From assembly GCA_900770835.1 (NCBI GenBank), contig CAAGLQ010000248.1:1-17992 (forward strand): a DNA stretch of 17,992 nucleotides, written 5' to 3'. Below are positions 1 through 8,935 of this stretch, one piece after another. Source of the stretch: an uncultured Parabacteroides sp. (GTDB taxonomy: Bacteria; Bacteroidota; Bacteroidia; Bacteroidales; Tannerellaceae). A program made the position numbers and the translations under genes. The notes beneath the pieces were generated by a model. The model had not been told where the DNA came from and made no database searches. It worked only from the letters and a program-made list of their open reading frames with translations. Position 1 is the first letter of the stretch. Every line of letters begins with the position of its first letter.

Positions 1-985
1 CCAAGGAGAGGCCAGCCCCTTCTCTTGCCGATAATGCGGGCCTAACAGGTTCTTGTGGCTACCGATCGCGCGCACCTCCACCTTGTTCGTGCCCTTCTTC
101 AGGGCGGAAGTGATGTCTAATTGATACGGATCCCAACCGATCACACCGGCTTTTTGGTCATTCACATACACCTCGGCCACCGTGCCGTTCCATTTATTCA
201 ACCGCACAGCCACTGGGCGGGAGAGATCCTCGATCGTATAGCTCTTCGCATAGGCTACACCCCATGGATAGAAGGGTTGGTGCTGCTCCTTCCAGCTGCC
301 CAACGTCAGGGATGGCACAGGCGCGGAGATGCTCCAGCCTAACTTCTCAGGCATCACCGCGAAGTCTCCGATCACATAAACCGGCTCGATCTCCGCAAAA
401 ATGCGCATGGGAGATACCGATAGCTCTACCTCATTCGTACCTTTCCGTACCCACCGCGCGATGTCATAGACACCAAAGCTACGATCTAACCACCACTCAC
501 CCGGGATCGGTTTCACCTCCGTGCCGTTGATCTTGACCTTGAACAATTGCGGACGCTCTGCCACCAAGCGCATGGAGCCATAGTCGAACGCCTCGTTCAC
601 CTTGAATCGGTAAGTCGCTTTAAAGCTACCGCTTTGGAACGTATCACGATCCAGAATGTTCCGCTTATATTGGACAGACGTGTTCCAAGGATTGCCATTG
701 GCGAAGCCAAATGCCTTAAAGGCTTGATCGGCCGCCTGCGAGAAATGCAAGTCACGGGTGGTCACCCCATCAATCTCTAAATCGCAGAAGTCAATATTCA
801 AGGCGTTCTCACGCAAGCGGGTGACTTGCACGGCTGATTGAGCGGTCAGCTTGTTCTGGCAAGCAGCAGGGGCAGGAGCCGGATACGTATTCAACGCTTT
901 CTCCGACACAAACAGCAATAAACTGCCCGCGGGTTCCAAATCAAAGGAGAGATTAATCCCCTCTTTCGCTTCGAACGGATAGCTA
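1..985 (-). pseudogene. C-terminal part of IS-split GH106-like hydrolase (3' end outside window)
   Basis: The minus strand is open in one frame from 985 down to base 1, about 328 codons, with no stop, and it runs off the window. It continues the frame of the hydrolase fragment at 2508-4535: joining base 2509 to base 979 with one TAGCTA copy reads ...GQIYS-YPFEAKEG... without a break. The translated segment is beta-rich. Near its end, NKWNGTVAEVYVND and KGTNKVEVRAIGS (roughly bases 60-210) resemble the sugar-binding jelly-roll modules that follow the catalytic barrel in GH2- and GH106-type enzymes. This piece has no start or signal peptide of its own, so it is probably not made as a protein while the insertion is present. 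Assignment to GH106 rests on the N-terminal half. Confidence 0.85.
980..985. repeat. Left target-site duplication, TAGCTA
   Basis: TAGCTA occurs immediately outside the left inverted repeat here and again at 2509-2514 outside the right one. Removing one copy plus the element restores an open reading frame through the hydrolase. The site is itself a perfect 6-bp palindrome. A 4-bp CTAG duplication can also be read at the same ends, but it would leave an in-frame TAG in the ancestral gene. Confidence 0.85.
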
Positions 986-1000
986 GTCAATCCTTAACAA
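986..1000 (+). repeat. IS left terminal inverted repeat
   Basis: GTCAATCCTTAACAA matches the minus-strand reading of the right end at 12 of 15 positions, with CCTTAA as the uninterrupted core. It lies directly against the left TAGCTA copy. Confidence 0.85.
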
Positions 1001-1043
1001 GGTGATAACTTTCTATGTATCATTAAAATAAGCATTCTAATAT

Positions 1044-1074
1044 TTGGGTATCTCTGCAAAGTATTGTACCTTTG
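1044..1074 (+). promoter_or_regulatory. Transposase promoter inside the IS
   Basis: TACCTTTG at 1067-1074 matches the Bacteroidetes -7 element TAnnTTTG, and a TTG at 1044-1046 lies 20 bases before it, the usual -33 spacing. The start codon at 1100 is 25 bases downstream of the -7 box. This is a pattern match, not a mapped start. Confidence 0.6.
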
Positions 1075-1099
1075 TATAGTAAAACCCTGCAAATCAGAC

Positions 1100-2500
1100 A
1101 TGTACAAACCATCATCCAATAGCCGTCAGGCATCGCTTTTTGGGGACTTGGAAACCATGCTGGATTCCAAGCATCCGCTGTTCAAGTTGGCAAACATGGT
1201 CGACTGGTCACTCTTCGAGAAGTCTTTCTCACCGCTTTTCTGTTCGGACAACGGCCGTCCTCCCAAGCCAATCCGCCTGATGACAGGCCTGCTTATGCTG
1301 AAGCATCTGCGCAATGTGTCTGACGAGCAGGTGGTGGTCCAGTTTACAGAGAACGCCTACTACCAATACTTCTGCGGTCTTGAGGCTTTCAGCACATCCT
1401 CACCTTGCGCCTCTTCTGAACTTGTCCATTTCCGCCACCGTATCGGCGAGGAGAGTGTGGAGCTTATCCTCAAGGAGAGCATCCGCGTCAATCTTGCCAT
1501 CGAGGACAGGAAGAAGGAGGATGATGACAGGAGGAACGGGAAGGACGGTCGTGGACGCAAGAGCGACAAGGAGCAGACGGCCTTCGTAGACTCCACTGTA
1601 CAGGAGAAGAACGTGACGTTCCCCACAGACTCCAAACTGTTGAAGAAGATTACCGACCACTGCCACAAGGTTGCCAAGGCGGAGGGCATCAAGGTCCGCC
1701 AGAGTTATTCCAGGGAGATAAAGTGTCTGAAACTGACACAGCGTTTCCGTGGCAAGTCGCACAGCAGGAAGAAGGTGGCTAGGGCTGACCGCAGGATGCG
1801 CACCATAGCCGGAAGACTAGTAAGGGAGCTGCTCCGCGTGCTGCCATCAGACAGCAAGTACCGTGAGCATCTTGAACTTTGCCTGAGATTTGTAAACGGT
1901 GAGCTTCTGGACGGTCACAAGATATACTCGCTCCATGAGCCTGACGTCCTGTGCATTTGTAAGGGCAAGGAGCACAAGAAATACGAGTTCGGCAACAAGG
2001 TATCCATCGTCCGCCTGTGGAACGGAATCATCATCGGAGCAATGGCATTCAGGAACGAGTATGACGGTCACACGATAGACATGGCCAGGGAGCAGGCATG
2101 CCGCTTATACGGAAGGACAATACGCATCCTGGCAGGGGACAGAGGCTACAGGGGACAGAAAATGTCAGGAGACACGAAGGTCATGATACCTGATGTTCCG
2201 AAAGCCTCAGACTCCACCTACATGAGAGCCAGGAAACACGAGCTGTTCAGGAAGCGAGCGGGAATAGAACCGGTTATCGGGCACTGCAAGAGCGACCATC
2301 GTCTGGGACGAAACTTCTACAAGGGTCTTTTCGGAGACTCCATCAACGTCATGCTTGCTGCCGCTGCATATAACCTCAAAAGAGCCATGAGGCTTCTTTT
2401 GTGCCTCTTCAGATTGGGTATCACGAGGCTCATGACAGAGGGGAAATGCACTTCTGTCACATGTAATGAACTCTCATGTGCGTATATGCGAAGTTTTTAA
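1100..2500 (+). CDS. DDE transposase of the IS5/IS1182-like element
   Basis: This is a 466-residue transposase that catalyses excision and integration of the surrounding insertion sequence. The N-terminal part (about residues 20-110) contains RPPKPIRLMTGLLMLKHL and resembles the DUF772 transposase domain. A charged lysine/arginine-rich stretch at about 137-160 links it to the DDE catalytic domain. The likely triad is D164 in AFVDSTVQ, D347 in LAGDRGYRG and E390 in AGIEPVIGH, followed by the conserved LGRN...GD.IN.MLAAAA.NLK tail. The frame stays open upstream to a TTG at 1064, but that TTG overlaps the putative -7 box TACCTTTG, so the ATG at 1100 is the better start. The protein appears full length, with no frameshift. 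Transcription runs opposite to the interrupted hydrolase. Confidence 0.92.
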   Translation: MYKPSSNSRQASLFGDLETMLDSKHPLFKLANMVDWSLFEKSFSPLFCSDNGRPPKPIRLMTGLLMLKHLRNVSDEQVVVQFTENAYYQYFCGLEAFSTSSPCASSELVHFRHRIGEESVELILKESIRVNLAIEDRKKEDDDRRNGKDGRGRKSDKEQTAFVDSTVQEKNVTFPTDSKLLKKITDHCHKVAKAEGIKVRQSYSREIKCLKLTQRFRGKSHSRKKVARADRRMRTIAGRLVRELLRVLPSDSKYREHLELCLRFVNGELLDGHKIYSLHEPDVLCICKGKEHKKYEFGNKVSIVRLWNGIIIGAMAFRNEYDGHTIDMAREQACRLYGRTIRILAGDRGYRGQKMSGDTKVMIPDVPKASDSTYMRARKHELFRKRAGIEPVIGHCKSDHRLGRNFYKGLFGDSINVMLAAAAYNLKRAMRLLLCLFRLGITRLMTEGKCTSVTCNELSCAYMRSF

Positions 2501-2508
2501 GGCTCGAC
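2494..2508 (-). repeat. IS right terminal inverted repeat
   Basis: Read on the minus strand from 2508 this is GTCGAGCCTTAAAAA, matching the left end at 12 of 15 positions. The transposase stop codon TAA (2498-2500) is embedded in it. Confidence 0.85.
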
Positions 2509-4535
2509 TAGCTATAGATCTGTCCTTCCATAGCGTCCAATTGTACGACGCTCTTACCGGCAAGCGATACAGTGCCTTTCGTGGATGCATCCATGGAGGA
2601 GTTGACCAAGAAAAGCAATTGCCCATCCTTGAACTGTCGGCGCTGGTGATAGAGGTCACCGCCACTAAACTCGAACCGAGGCTGTCCCTCACGCAGGTAT
2701 TGATCCATGACCTGCGCGTTCAACGCCTTCACCTTGACCACCGAGGCTGCCTGGCTGATTTCCGCTACTAAGGCATCCGGTTGGCCATCGATCAGCGAGA
2801 GCTGCGAAAAGTCGATCACCTTTCCCCCTTCCGCGATAAATTGTTTCAACAATTCAGCCGTCGGACGGTTGAGCACCTCCAAAAGGGGAGGCAACACGAC
2901 GGTTTTGTAGGAAGATTGCCCCACGATAAATTGCCCATTGGCTACCCGACCATGATCTTTGATGATATTCTCCGATCCCAGGTCATACTCTACCTGCGCC
3001 TGCTCCAACTGAGTGACGAAGGTTTGAAAACTTTGGCCGATCTTGGAGAGCTGCTCCGCACTCTGATCGTGGGAGTAATAGCACCACAAGGTAGAAGTCG
3101 GCTCCAACACCAAGATGTCATTCCGCTGTTCACCCTTGCTAAGCACGAAAGAGAGACGGCCATAATAGTCGTTCAACAGCTTATAGTCTTGCCACCACGG
3201 TGAATGATAGGTAAAGACTGGCGGGTAATCATACTTGCGTGCTCCCGTCAGCGTCTGGTGAGCCAAGTGTTGGTTCATATAGTTTACGCCCAGCACATAC
3301 TCCCAGTCACCTAAGCGTTTGAAATCCTTGAAGGTCTCTTCCCATCCGCCGCCGCCATAGGTCTCGCTGAGCGTACGGGTGCGACCCATTTGGTTGGCCA
3401 CGCTGCGCAACTCTTTCACGGCACGCACGTTGCCAAACTGGGCGATCGGGCTCTCCTCGTTGAACTGGTTGAACAGCATGTCGATAGCCGGCAGTTGATG
3501 CCATGCGTACATCGCCATGTTGTCCGGGCCATCATTCAAATAGGGCCAGCCATGCTCCCAGTAATGTCCGGTCCATTGCAGGTTATTCGCTTCGCAATAA
3601 TCATGAAAAGGTTTTGACCAACGATCAATGAACAACTGCAATAAAGTCTCGAAGTAGTTATGTCTGACATGTTTCCAATCTCCGATCTCCTCTTGCAGCA
3701 GGGGTAGCTTCTCCTTCAAATCATACCCCCATTTTTGCTGGAACACGTCGAACAGATCGGGTGTCCAGCGCAAGCCACCGGAGGTCTGGATATTTGGCTC
3801 ATCGGAGAAGATGCCTTTGATCTGTTTGCCAAACTCCTCTTTGAACCGCTTCTCATAGCCCTCCATGGTCACCTCGATGAACTTCTCAGTCACACCCGGA
3901 TATAAAAGATCCACGTAGGAAAAGCCACCATACCAATCCGATTTACCATAATAGGTCTTTTTATAGAGATAGTAGCTGCCCGCTTTCCCTTTGTAATCGG
4001 CTGCGTTCGGTGTAATGTCAACAAACTGATCTCCTTGCTGCTGCAGGATCAGGTAATAATCCGTTACATCCGCAGGTAGCTGCTCGCATTTCTCCAGCTT
4101 CAACCCCTGTCCTTGGTTGTACGACTCTGGCATCTGGGCGTTCACATGACCCCCCGCAAAGCCACTCGGATAAGAATTCTCGTCGTAGATCCAAAGATCC
4201 AGATCCAGCTGCTTGCCCAGATCAACGGCCTTTTGGTAGGCCGTGAACCACTCCTCTCCTAAGTATTCCGTGATCAAGCCCGGACGGGGATGGATGAAGG
4301 CGCCCCCGCTTCCTGCCTCCTTTAACTCCGTCAATGTCCGTTCTACCTCCTCAGGAGTCACCTCGCCGTTCCATACGTTAAAAGGAGCCGTGCGATAGGT
4401 GGGTGCCGGGTCGGCAAAGCCGTCGGCCAAGGTGGCAAAGCTATCCGCCGGACGCTGTTCCGCGCAGGCCACTGACAATAAGCCAACGAGGGCTAAACCG
4501 GTCAGGTTTCGTATCATCTTATGTACACGCATCAT
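2508..4535 (-). pseudogene. N-terminal part of GH106-like lipoprotein glycoside hydrolase, truncated by IS
   Basis: A 675-codon fragment carries the signal and catalytic region of a large hydrolase. The first 24 residues form a lipoprotein signal (hydrophobic LTGLALVGLLSVAC, lipid cysteine C24). The barrel-like region has hallmarks of the GH106/PF17132-like family: LWIYDENSYPSG at 114-125, GIFSDEP at 241-247, GHYWEHGW at 323-330 and LSETYGGGGWE at 389-399. E246 and E391 are plausible catalytic acids, but I did not map them to a structure. Characterised GH106 enzymes are alpha-L-rhamnosidases; rhamnose specificity here is only an inference. Including the downstream piece at 1-985, the intact protein would exceed 1000 residues. 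The fragment ends in a junction-made TAG after SVVQLDAMEGQIYS. It could still be translated as a secreted, truncated protein lacking the C-terminal beta domains. No strong ribosome-binding site is visible. Confidence 0.85.
2509..2514. repeat. Right target-site duplication, TAGCTA
   Basis: This is the second copy of the hexamer found at 980-985, directly outside the right inverted repeat. The stop codon that ends the hydrolase fragment (TAG on the minus strand at 2508-2510) spans the junction between the element and this copy. Confidence 0.85.
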
Positions 4536-4584
4536 TCTTGTCGTTTTTTTTGATTATTCTTACTATACGCTGGGTAATTGCGCC

Positions 4585-4592
4585 CAAAGATA
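4585..4592 (-). promoter_or_regulatory. Candidate -7 box for the hydrolase gene
   Basis: The minus strand reads TATCTTTG, an exact TAnnTTTG match, about 50 bases before the hydrolase start and directly after the terminator T-run. No clear -33 TTG is found at the expected spacing, so promoter activity is uncertain. Confidence 0.4.
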
Positions 4593-4644
4593 AAAAAAGA
4601 ACCAAGCGGAACGTATTCAGGTAAAGATACCTCCGCTCGGTTCT
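4592..4644 (-). terminator. Intrinsic terminator between susD and the hydrolase
   Basis: Two 13-bp arms, AGAACCAAGCGGA at 4598-4610 and TCCGCTCGGTTCT at 4632-4644, pair with one mismatch around a 21-base loop. Reading leftwards on the minus strand, the hairpin is followed by seven Ts (4592-4598). It lies 15 bases past the susD stop. It would end most susCD transcripts before the hydrolase, which may use its own promoter just beyond. Confidence 0.8.
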
Positions 4645-4659
4645 TTTCGAACTCACTTT

Positions 4660-6217
4660 TTATCTACCCGTACCGTAGCCGGGATTCTGCTCTAACAGAT
4701 AGTTGATCTGCATCTCACGCAACGGGAACGCATACACCAAACGGTTCTCGTTCACGTTGAAAGCGCCCGGAAGGATCCAAGCGTATTTCGCCTTCATCGT
4801 CTCGCCGAAAGCGTTCATGGTCTCGATAGCCTTGCCCGTACGGATCAAGTCTGTCCAGCGGGTGGTTCTCGAAAGCCAACTCATGACGCATCTCGTCGGC
4901 CACGGCCTTCTCGTTCACGCTCGCGAGGGCAGGCAGGCCCGCACGTTGACGCACCTGGTTCACATAGGGAAGAGCCTCCGAAGCGCGGTTCTGCGCCACC
5001 AAGTTCTCCGCGAGCAGCAACAAGGCGCCCGCATACCGATAGACCGGGAAATTGTCGCCAGCCCGCAAGCTATAGGAATAGGGCGGATGGTAGTATTTTC
5101 TCACAAACACATGCGCGGCCTGTCCGTCCACCGGTTGATAGTCAGAGATCGTCTTCACGTCAGAACAGGTGAAGTTCTCTCTGACATCCTCCGTGCCCAC
5201 AGCGATCGCTATGGAGGCATCCAAACGCTTGTCTCCCGGCTCATAGGAAGCGATCATCTCTTCGGTCGGCACGCACCATCCACCACTGGTATAGGCATAG
5301 TTGGAACCTGCGATGCCCATCAAGAAGTCATTGTTGCTGCACTTCGGGATCATACGCCAAGGAATGGTGTTGTACTGATCCGTGCTGCCATCCTCAATGT
5401 ATTGCACCTCAAAAATGGATTCTTTGGAGTTCTTGTTGGCAGGATTAAAAACATCCTCATAGTTGTCCAACAATCCATAGCCCATCTTCGTGATGTCCAG
5501 CAAATCCTGCTCAGCGGCCTTATAGTCTTTATTCGGCTGTGACATGTAAGCGTAGGCACGCAACATCTTGGCGGCACCCATCGTCGCTCTACCGCTCTGC
5601 GGGAACTTGGTGGCCATCGGCAACCCTAAATTGATCGCCTCCGAAACATCCGCAATGATTTGGGCATAGACCTCCTCCTTGCTGGAACGAGCGGCAAACG
5701 CATCCGACTCATTCGTCACCTCATGCAACATCAAGGGTACGCCACCCCAGTGCTGCACCAAGTCGAAATAGTAGTAGGCACGCAAGAACAGCGCCTCTGC
5801 CTTGTAGGCCGCTTTCTCCGCCTCGGTCATTTCGGAGGCATCCATACGATCCAAAATGGTGTTGGCACGAGAAATGCCTAAATAGACATTGTTATACCGA
5901 TCAGGCACCCAGTTGACCAGTTCGTCATCCAAGAAAAGTGCGAGTACTTCCGTAGTGCTGTATGGGCCTCTATCACCCGCATACATGGTATAGAACGTAT
6001 TGTCAGAGCGCATCTCATCCATGAACATGCCATCCAACGCAATGTTGCGTGTCGGCACGTAGGCCGCGGTGATCGCCTGCTCAAAATGAGTAGCGGTTTT
6101 ATAGAATGTTTCTGCGGTAATGGTCGTATCCGGTGTCAATTCCAAGAACGAATCTCCGCAAGAAACCAAAGGTAACATCGCCGCGCTTGCGATGACTATA
6201 TTGAATAACTTCTTCAT
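4660..6217 (-). pseudogene. susD-like: SusD-like nutrient-binding outer-membrane lipoprotein, frameshifted near the C-terminus
   Basis: SusD proteins are surface lipoproteins that capture glycan on top of the SusC channel. The start codon at 6217 begins MKKLFNIVIASAAMLPLVSC, a lipoprotein signal with lipid cysteine C20. Tetratricopeptide-like helices follow, including RAEALFLRAYYYFDLV-type sequence (about 135-155) and FPVYRYAGALLLLAENL (about 395-411). The frame is correct to ELAFENH at residue 452. An extra G in the run GGG at 4860-4862 then shifts it: the annotated-style frame ends in unrelated sequence at 4715. The lost end is visible in the neighbouring frame: RWTDLIRTGKAIETMNAFGE to GYGTGR, stopping at 4660. 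ELAFENHRW..L is the usual SusD signature. With the base removed the protein would be 518 residues, normal for the family. A true mutation and an assembly error cannot be told apart here. The gene starts 13 bases after susC. Confidence 0.88.
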
Positions 6218-6230
6218 GTTTCTTTACGAT

Positions 6231-8738
6231 TTAAAAATTAACATTCAAACCCACTGTATAAATACGAGATACCGGATAGCTTGTGATATCTACACCTTGA
6301 TACAAACCACTGGTGCTGTTATTCACCTCCGGATTCATACCGGGATAGGAACCCACGGTGAAGAGATTCTGACCACTGGCGTAGATACGCAAACCTTTCA
6401 CATATTTATTAGAGGGAACAGGAACCGTATAACCGATGGTCAGGTTCTTCAAGGTCATGTAATTGTTCTTGAAGACCCAGCGTGTGTTATTGAAACGGAA
6501 TAACTCCGTTGTACCCGCCAGGGTTCTCGGTATCTCGCCATTACCCGGATTCTCCTCTGAACGCCAACGATCCGCCACGCACTTGCGCACGTTGAATACA
6601 CCGTCGATGTTCTCTGTCCACTCGTAAGTACCATCGATGATATCACCACCGAGCGAACCGGTTAATACGACACTTGCATCAAAATTCTTCCAGGAGAAGG
6701 TGTTCGTGATACCATAGATGCATTTCGGGTTGGGATTACCGATATAGGTACGGTCGCTGGTATCAATAATGCCATCCCCATTCAGGTCCTTCATGCGTGC
6801 GGTTCCTACCGCAGAAGAGGCATGTTTCGGGCCTGCCTCATATTCCGCCTGCGTCATGAAGACACCGTCAAAGATGTAGCCGTAGAACATACCCAAAGGC
6901 ATACCGACCGCTGTACGGTTATAATCTCCTTGATTATTGTTACCGCCTATATGCGTATTGTTTGTTCCCAGCTTGATCGCCTTGTTCTTGTTGAAAGAGA
7001 GATTTACGCTGGTATTCCATTTGAACGCACCGACCATGTTCTTGGTCTCGATATTCAACTCATGACCCCAGAAGCGGAATTCGCCAATGTTGGATTGGAT
7101 GTTGCCGAAACCGGAAGAGTAGGGGATATCAATCTGATACAGCAATCCATCCGTTGTCTTGCGGTAGTAGTCATAGACAATGAACAAACGGTCGTTGAAC
7201 AATCCCAAATCCACACCACCGTCATAGGACTCCGTGGTCTCCCAGGTCAGGTTGGAGTTGCCGATACGTTGCTGCGCACGTCCGGGAGCGATACCTCCAT
7301 TGAATACATAATTATAAGAACCGACGGTAGATAAATGGTTGTAGTTACCAATGTTGTAGTTACCTACTTTACCCCAGCTGGCTCTCAGCTTCAAATAGCT
7401 CAACCAATCGTACTTTTTCATGAACTCCTCGTCGGAAGCGATCCAGCCCGCTGATACAGAGGGGAAGTTCGCGAATTTCGCTTCTGAACCAAAGCGGGAG
7501 CAACCATCCCGACGGAAAGAGACAGACAAGAGATATTTATCCTTGAAGTCGTAGTTCAAGCGACCCAAATAGGAGATCATCGCCCACTGTCCTCTGTCAC
7601 CCTCACCGACTTTAGTGGTAGCGGCATTGAACCAATAGACCTCATCATCGGGATAATCACTGGCATTGATGCGGCTCCATTCCGTTGTGGATTTCTGGGC
7701 AGTGTAACCTAACAGCACATCTACATGATGATCATTGGCAATGGTCTTGTTCCATGTCAGGATATTCTCGATCAACCAGTTCGTAGTGTTTCTGTTATAG
7801 TAGTTGCCACGTGCGGGATTAGGTGGAGCATTAAACATACCACCATTTGCGTTCGAAGGAATCCACATGTCATTCTTGTCGCTTGAAAGATCGGCGTTCA
7901 AGCTAATCTTATACTTCAAGTTGTCGATGATTCCTACCTCACTGAAAGCGTTGACAATACCGCGCATGTTGCTGGTGTTATCATTACGGTCACGAAGCAC
8001 CAAATAGTAATTGGCATTCGCGAACATACCCGGTTGAGAGAAAGAAACGGGATAAGTGCCATCCTCGTTTTGATATTTCAACTGTGGATCCATCAAGAAG
8101 GAGGAACCGATGATGTTTCGACCACCACCTAAACCTCCGGTCACACGGCCTTTCGTGTAAGAACCGGAAAGATTCAAACCGAATTTCGCCTGTTCGGATG
8201 CCTGGAAGATATTGTTGGCACGTACAGCATAACGCTGTGAATAGGTGTTGATAATCGTACCCTCTTGGTTGTTATAGTTTAAATTGACGGCACTTTGAAC
8301 CTTGTCTGTTCCACCTGTCAAACTTAAATTATAGTTCTGTGTCAATGCGGTTTGCAGCAAGACATCGTACCAATCCGTTCCATCCTGCACCGCGGAAGGA
8401 TTCTGGTAGCACTCCGGCACACCCCCTGTGTAGCCCTCATATTTGGCGGCGTCCTCATAATACTCTTTCTTGAACTGGGCGAACTCTTGCGCGTTCATGA
8501 CATCTGGACGGCCTCGCTTGGAAACCTGAGCGGCACCTAAATAAGCACTGAAGTCGACGCTGGTTTTTCCGGCTTTTCCGGTCTTGGTGGTCACCAAGAT
8601 CACACCATTCGCCGCTCTTGATCCATACAGAGAGGCCGATGCCGCATCTTTCAAGATGGTGATATTCTCAATCTCCTCCGGACTTATCTGCTCCAAACCC
8701 GTACCATTGTTTGTCGTGATAGGAAAGCCATCGACCAC
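6231..8738 (-). pseudogene. susC-like: SusC-like TonB-dependent transporter missing its N-terminus
   Basis: SusC proteins are outer-membrane barrels that import oligosaccharides using TonB energy. The 835 codons here contain the second half of the plug (VVDGFPITTNNGTG and IENITILKDAASASLYGSRA, about 1-50) and a complete barrel ending in the typical aromatic-flanked strand RIYTVGLNVNF. The signal peptide, the carboxypeptidase-like regulatory domain, the TonB box and the first half of the plug are absent. Full-length relatives are about 1000-1100 residues, so roughly 170-230 are missing. The frame is open upstream only to 8768, where a TGA blocks it, so the GTG at 8738 is merely the first possible start. 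Homology seems to resume at about S-F-A-P-L-I-V-V-D-G. Without a signal peptide and TonB box the product should not be functional. This could be an internal deletion or a silent cassette. Confidence 0.88.
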
Positions 8739-8793
8739 GATAAGCGGGGCAAAACTAATGACGGCAACTCATGTTCCCTCGTCACTGTAAATT

Positions 8794-8825
8794 GCAATCG
8801 CTTATTTCATAGGCAATGCTTATTT
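8794..8825 (-). repeat. Two direct repeats in the susC leader
   Basis: On the minus strand AAATAAGCATTGC and AAATAAGCGATTGC occur 19 bases apart, differing by one inserted G. They lie between the candidate -7 box and the truncated susC frame. They could be operator half-sites or merely a small duplication. Confidence 0.45.
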
Positions 8826-8853
8826 ATATGTTAAACTGTTATTAGATATGCTG

Positions 8854-8861
8854 CAAAAATA
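8854..8861 (-). promoter_or_regulatory. Candidate -7 box for the susCD operon
   Basis: The minus strand reads TATTTTTG (then C), matching TAnnTTTG, about 115 bases upstream of the truncated susC frame. No good TTG is present 19-21 bases before it. The stretch 8739-8935 is AT-rich and holds only this box and the direct repeats. Confidence 0.4.
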
Positions 8862-8935
8862 GCCTTTATCAAATGTGTGCTGTTTCCCATTTCTGATAAT
8901 ACTTTTTTTCATTTTGATATTTTTTTCAAGTACTC

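Larger units (their letters stand above)
986..2508 (+). mobile_element. Complete insertion sequence, IS5/IS1182-like, 1523 bp
   Basis: The element is bounded by imperfect terminal inverted repeats: GTCAATCCTTAACAA at 986-1000 and, read on the minus strand from 2508, GTCGAGCCTTAAAAA, with 12 of 15 bases matching. Both ends abut the duplicated hexamer TAGCTA. It encodes a single DDE transposase that fills nearly the whole element, and its stop codon lies inside the right repeat. One long transposase with a DUF772-like N-terminus and short repeats is typical of IS5/IS1182-type elements. The 6-bp palindromic duplication fits the palindrome preference reported for IS1182-type elements better than the 2-4 or 9 bp usual in IS5 subgroups, but I cannot name the element without a database. 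It looks intact and recently inserted. Confidence 0.9.

Noticed and set aside
547..780. Plus-strand small open frames in 121-780
   Set aside because: They are antisense to the continuous minus-strand hydrolase frame, which has good protein-like character throughout.
983..986. CTAG as a 4-bp target duplication (with 2508-2511)
   Set aside because: The restored gene would then contain an in-frame TAG. TAGCTA keeps the frame open and extends the inverted repeats by one matching G.
4703..5542. 279-codon plus-strand open frame opposite susD
   Set aside because: It is antisense to a clearly recognisable SusD; its sequence has no family resemblance and is explained by the codon bias of the real gene.
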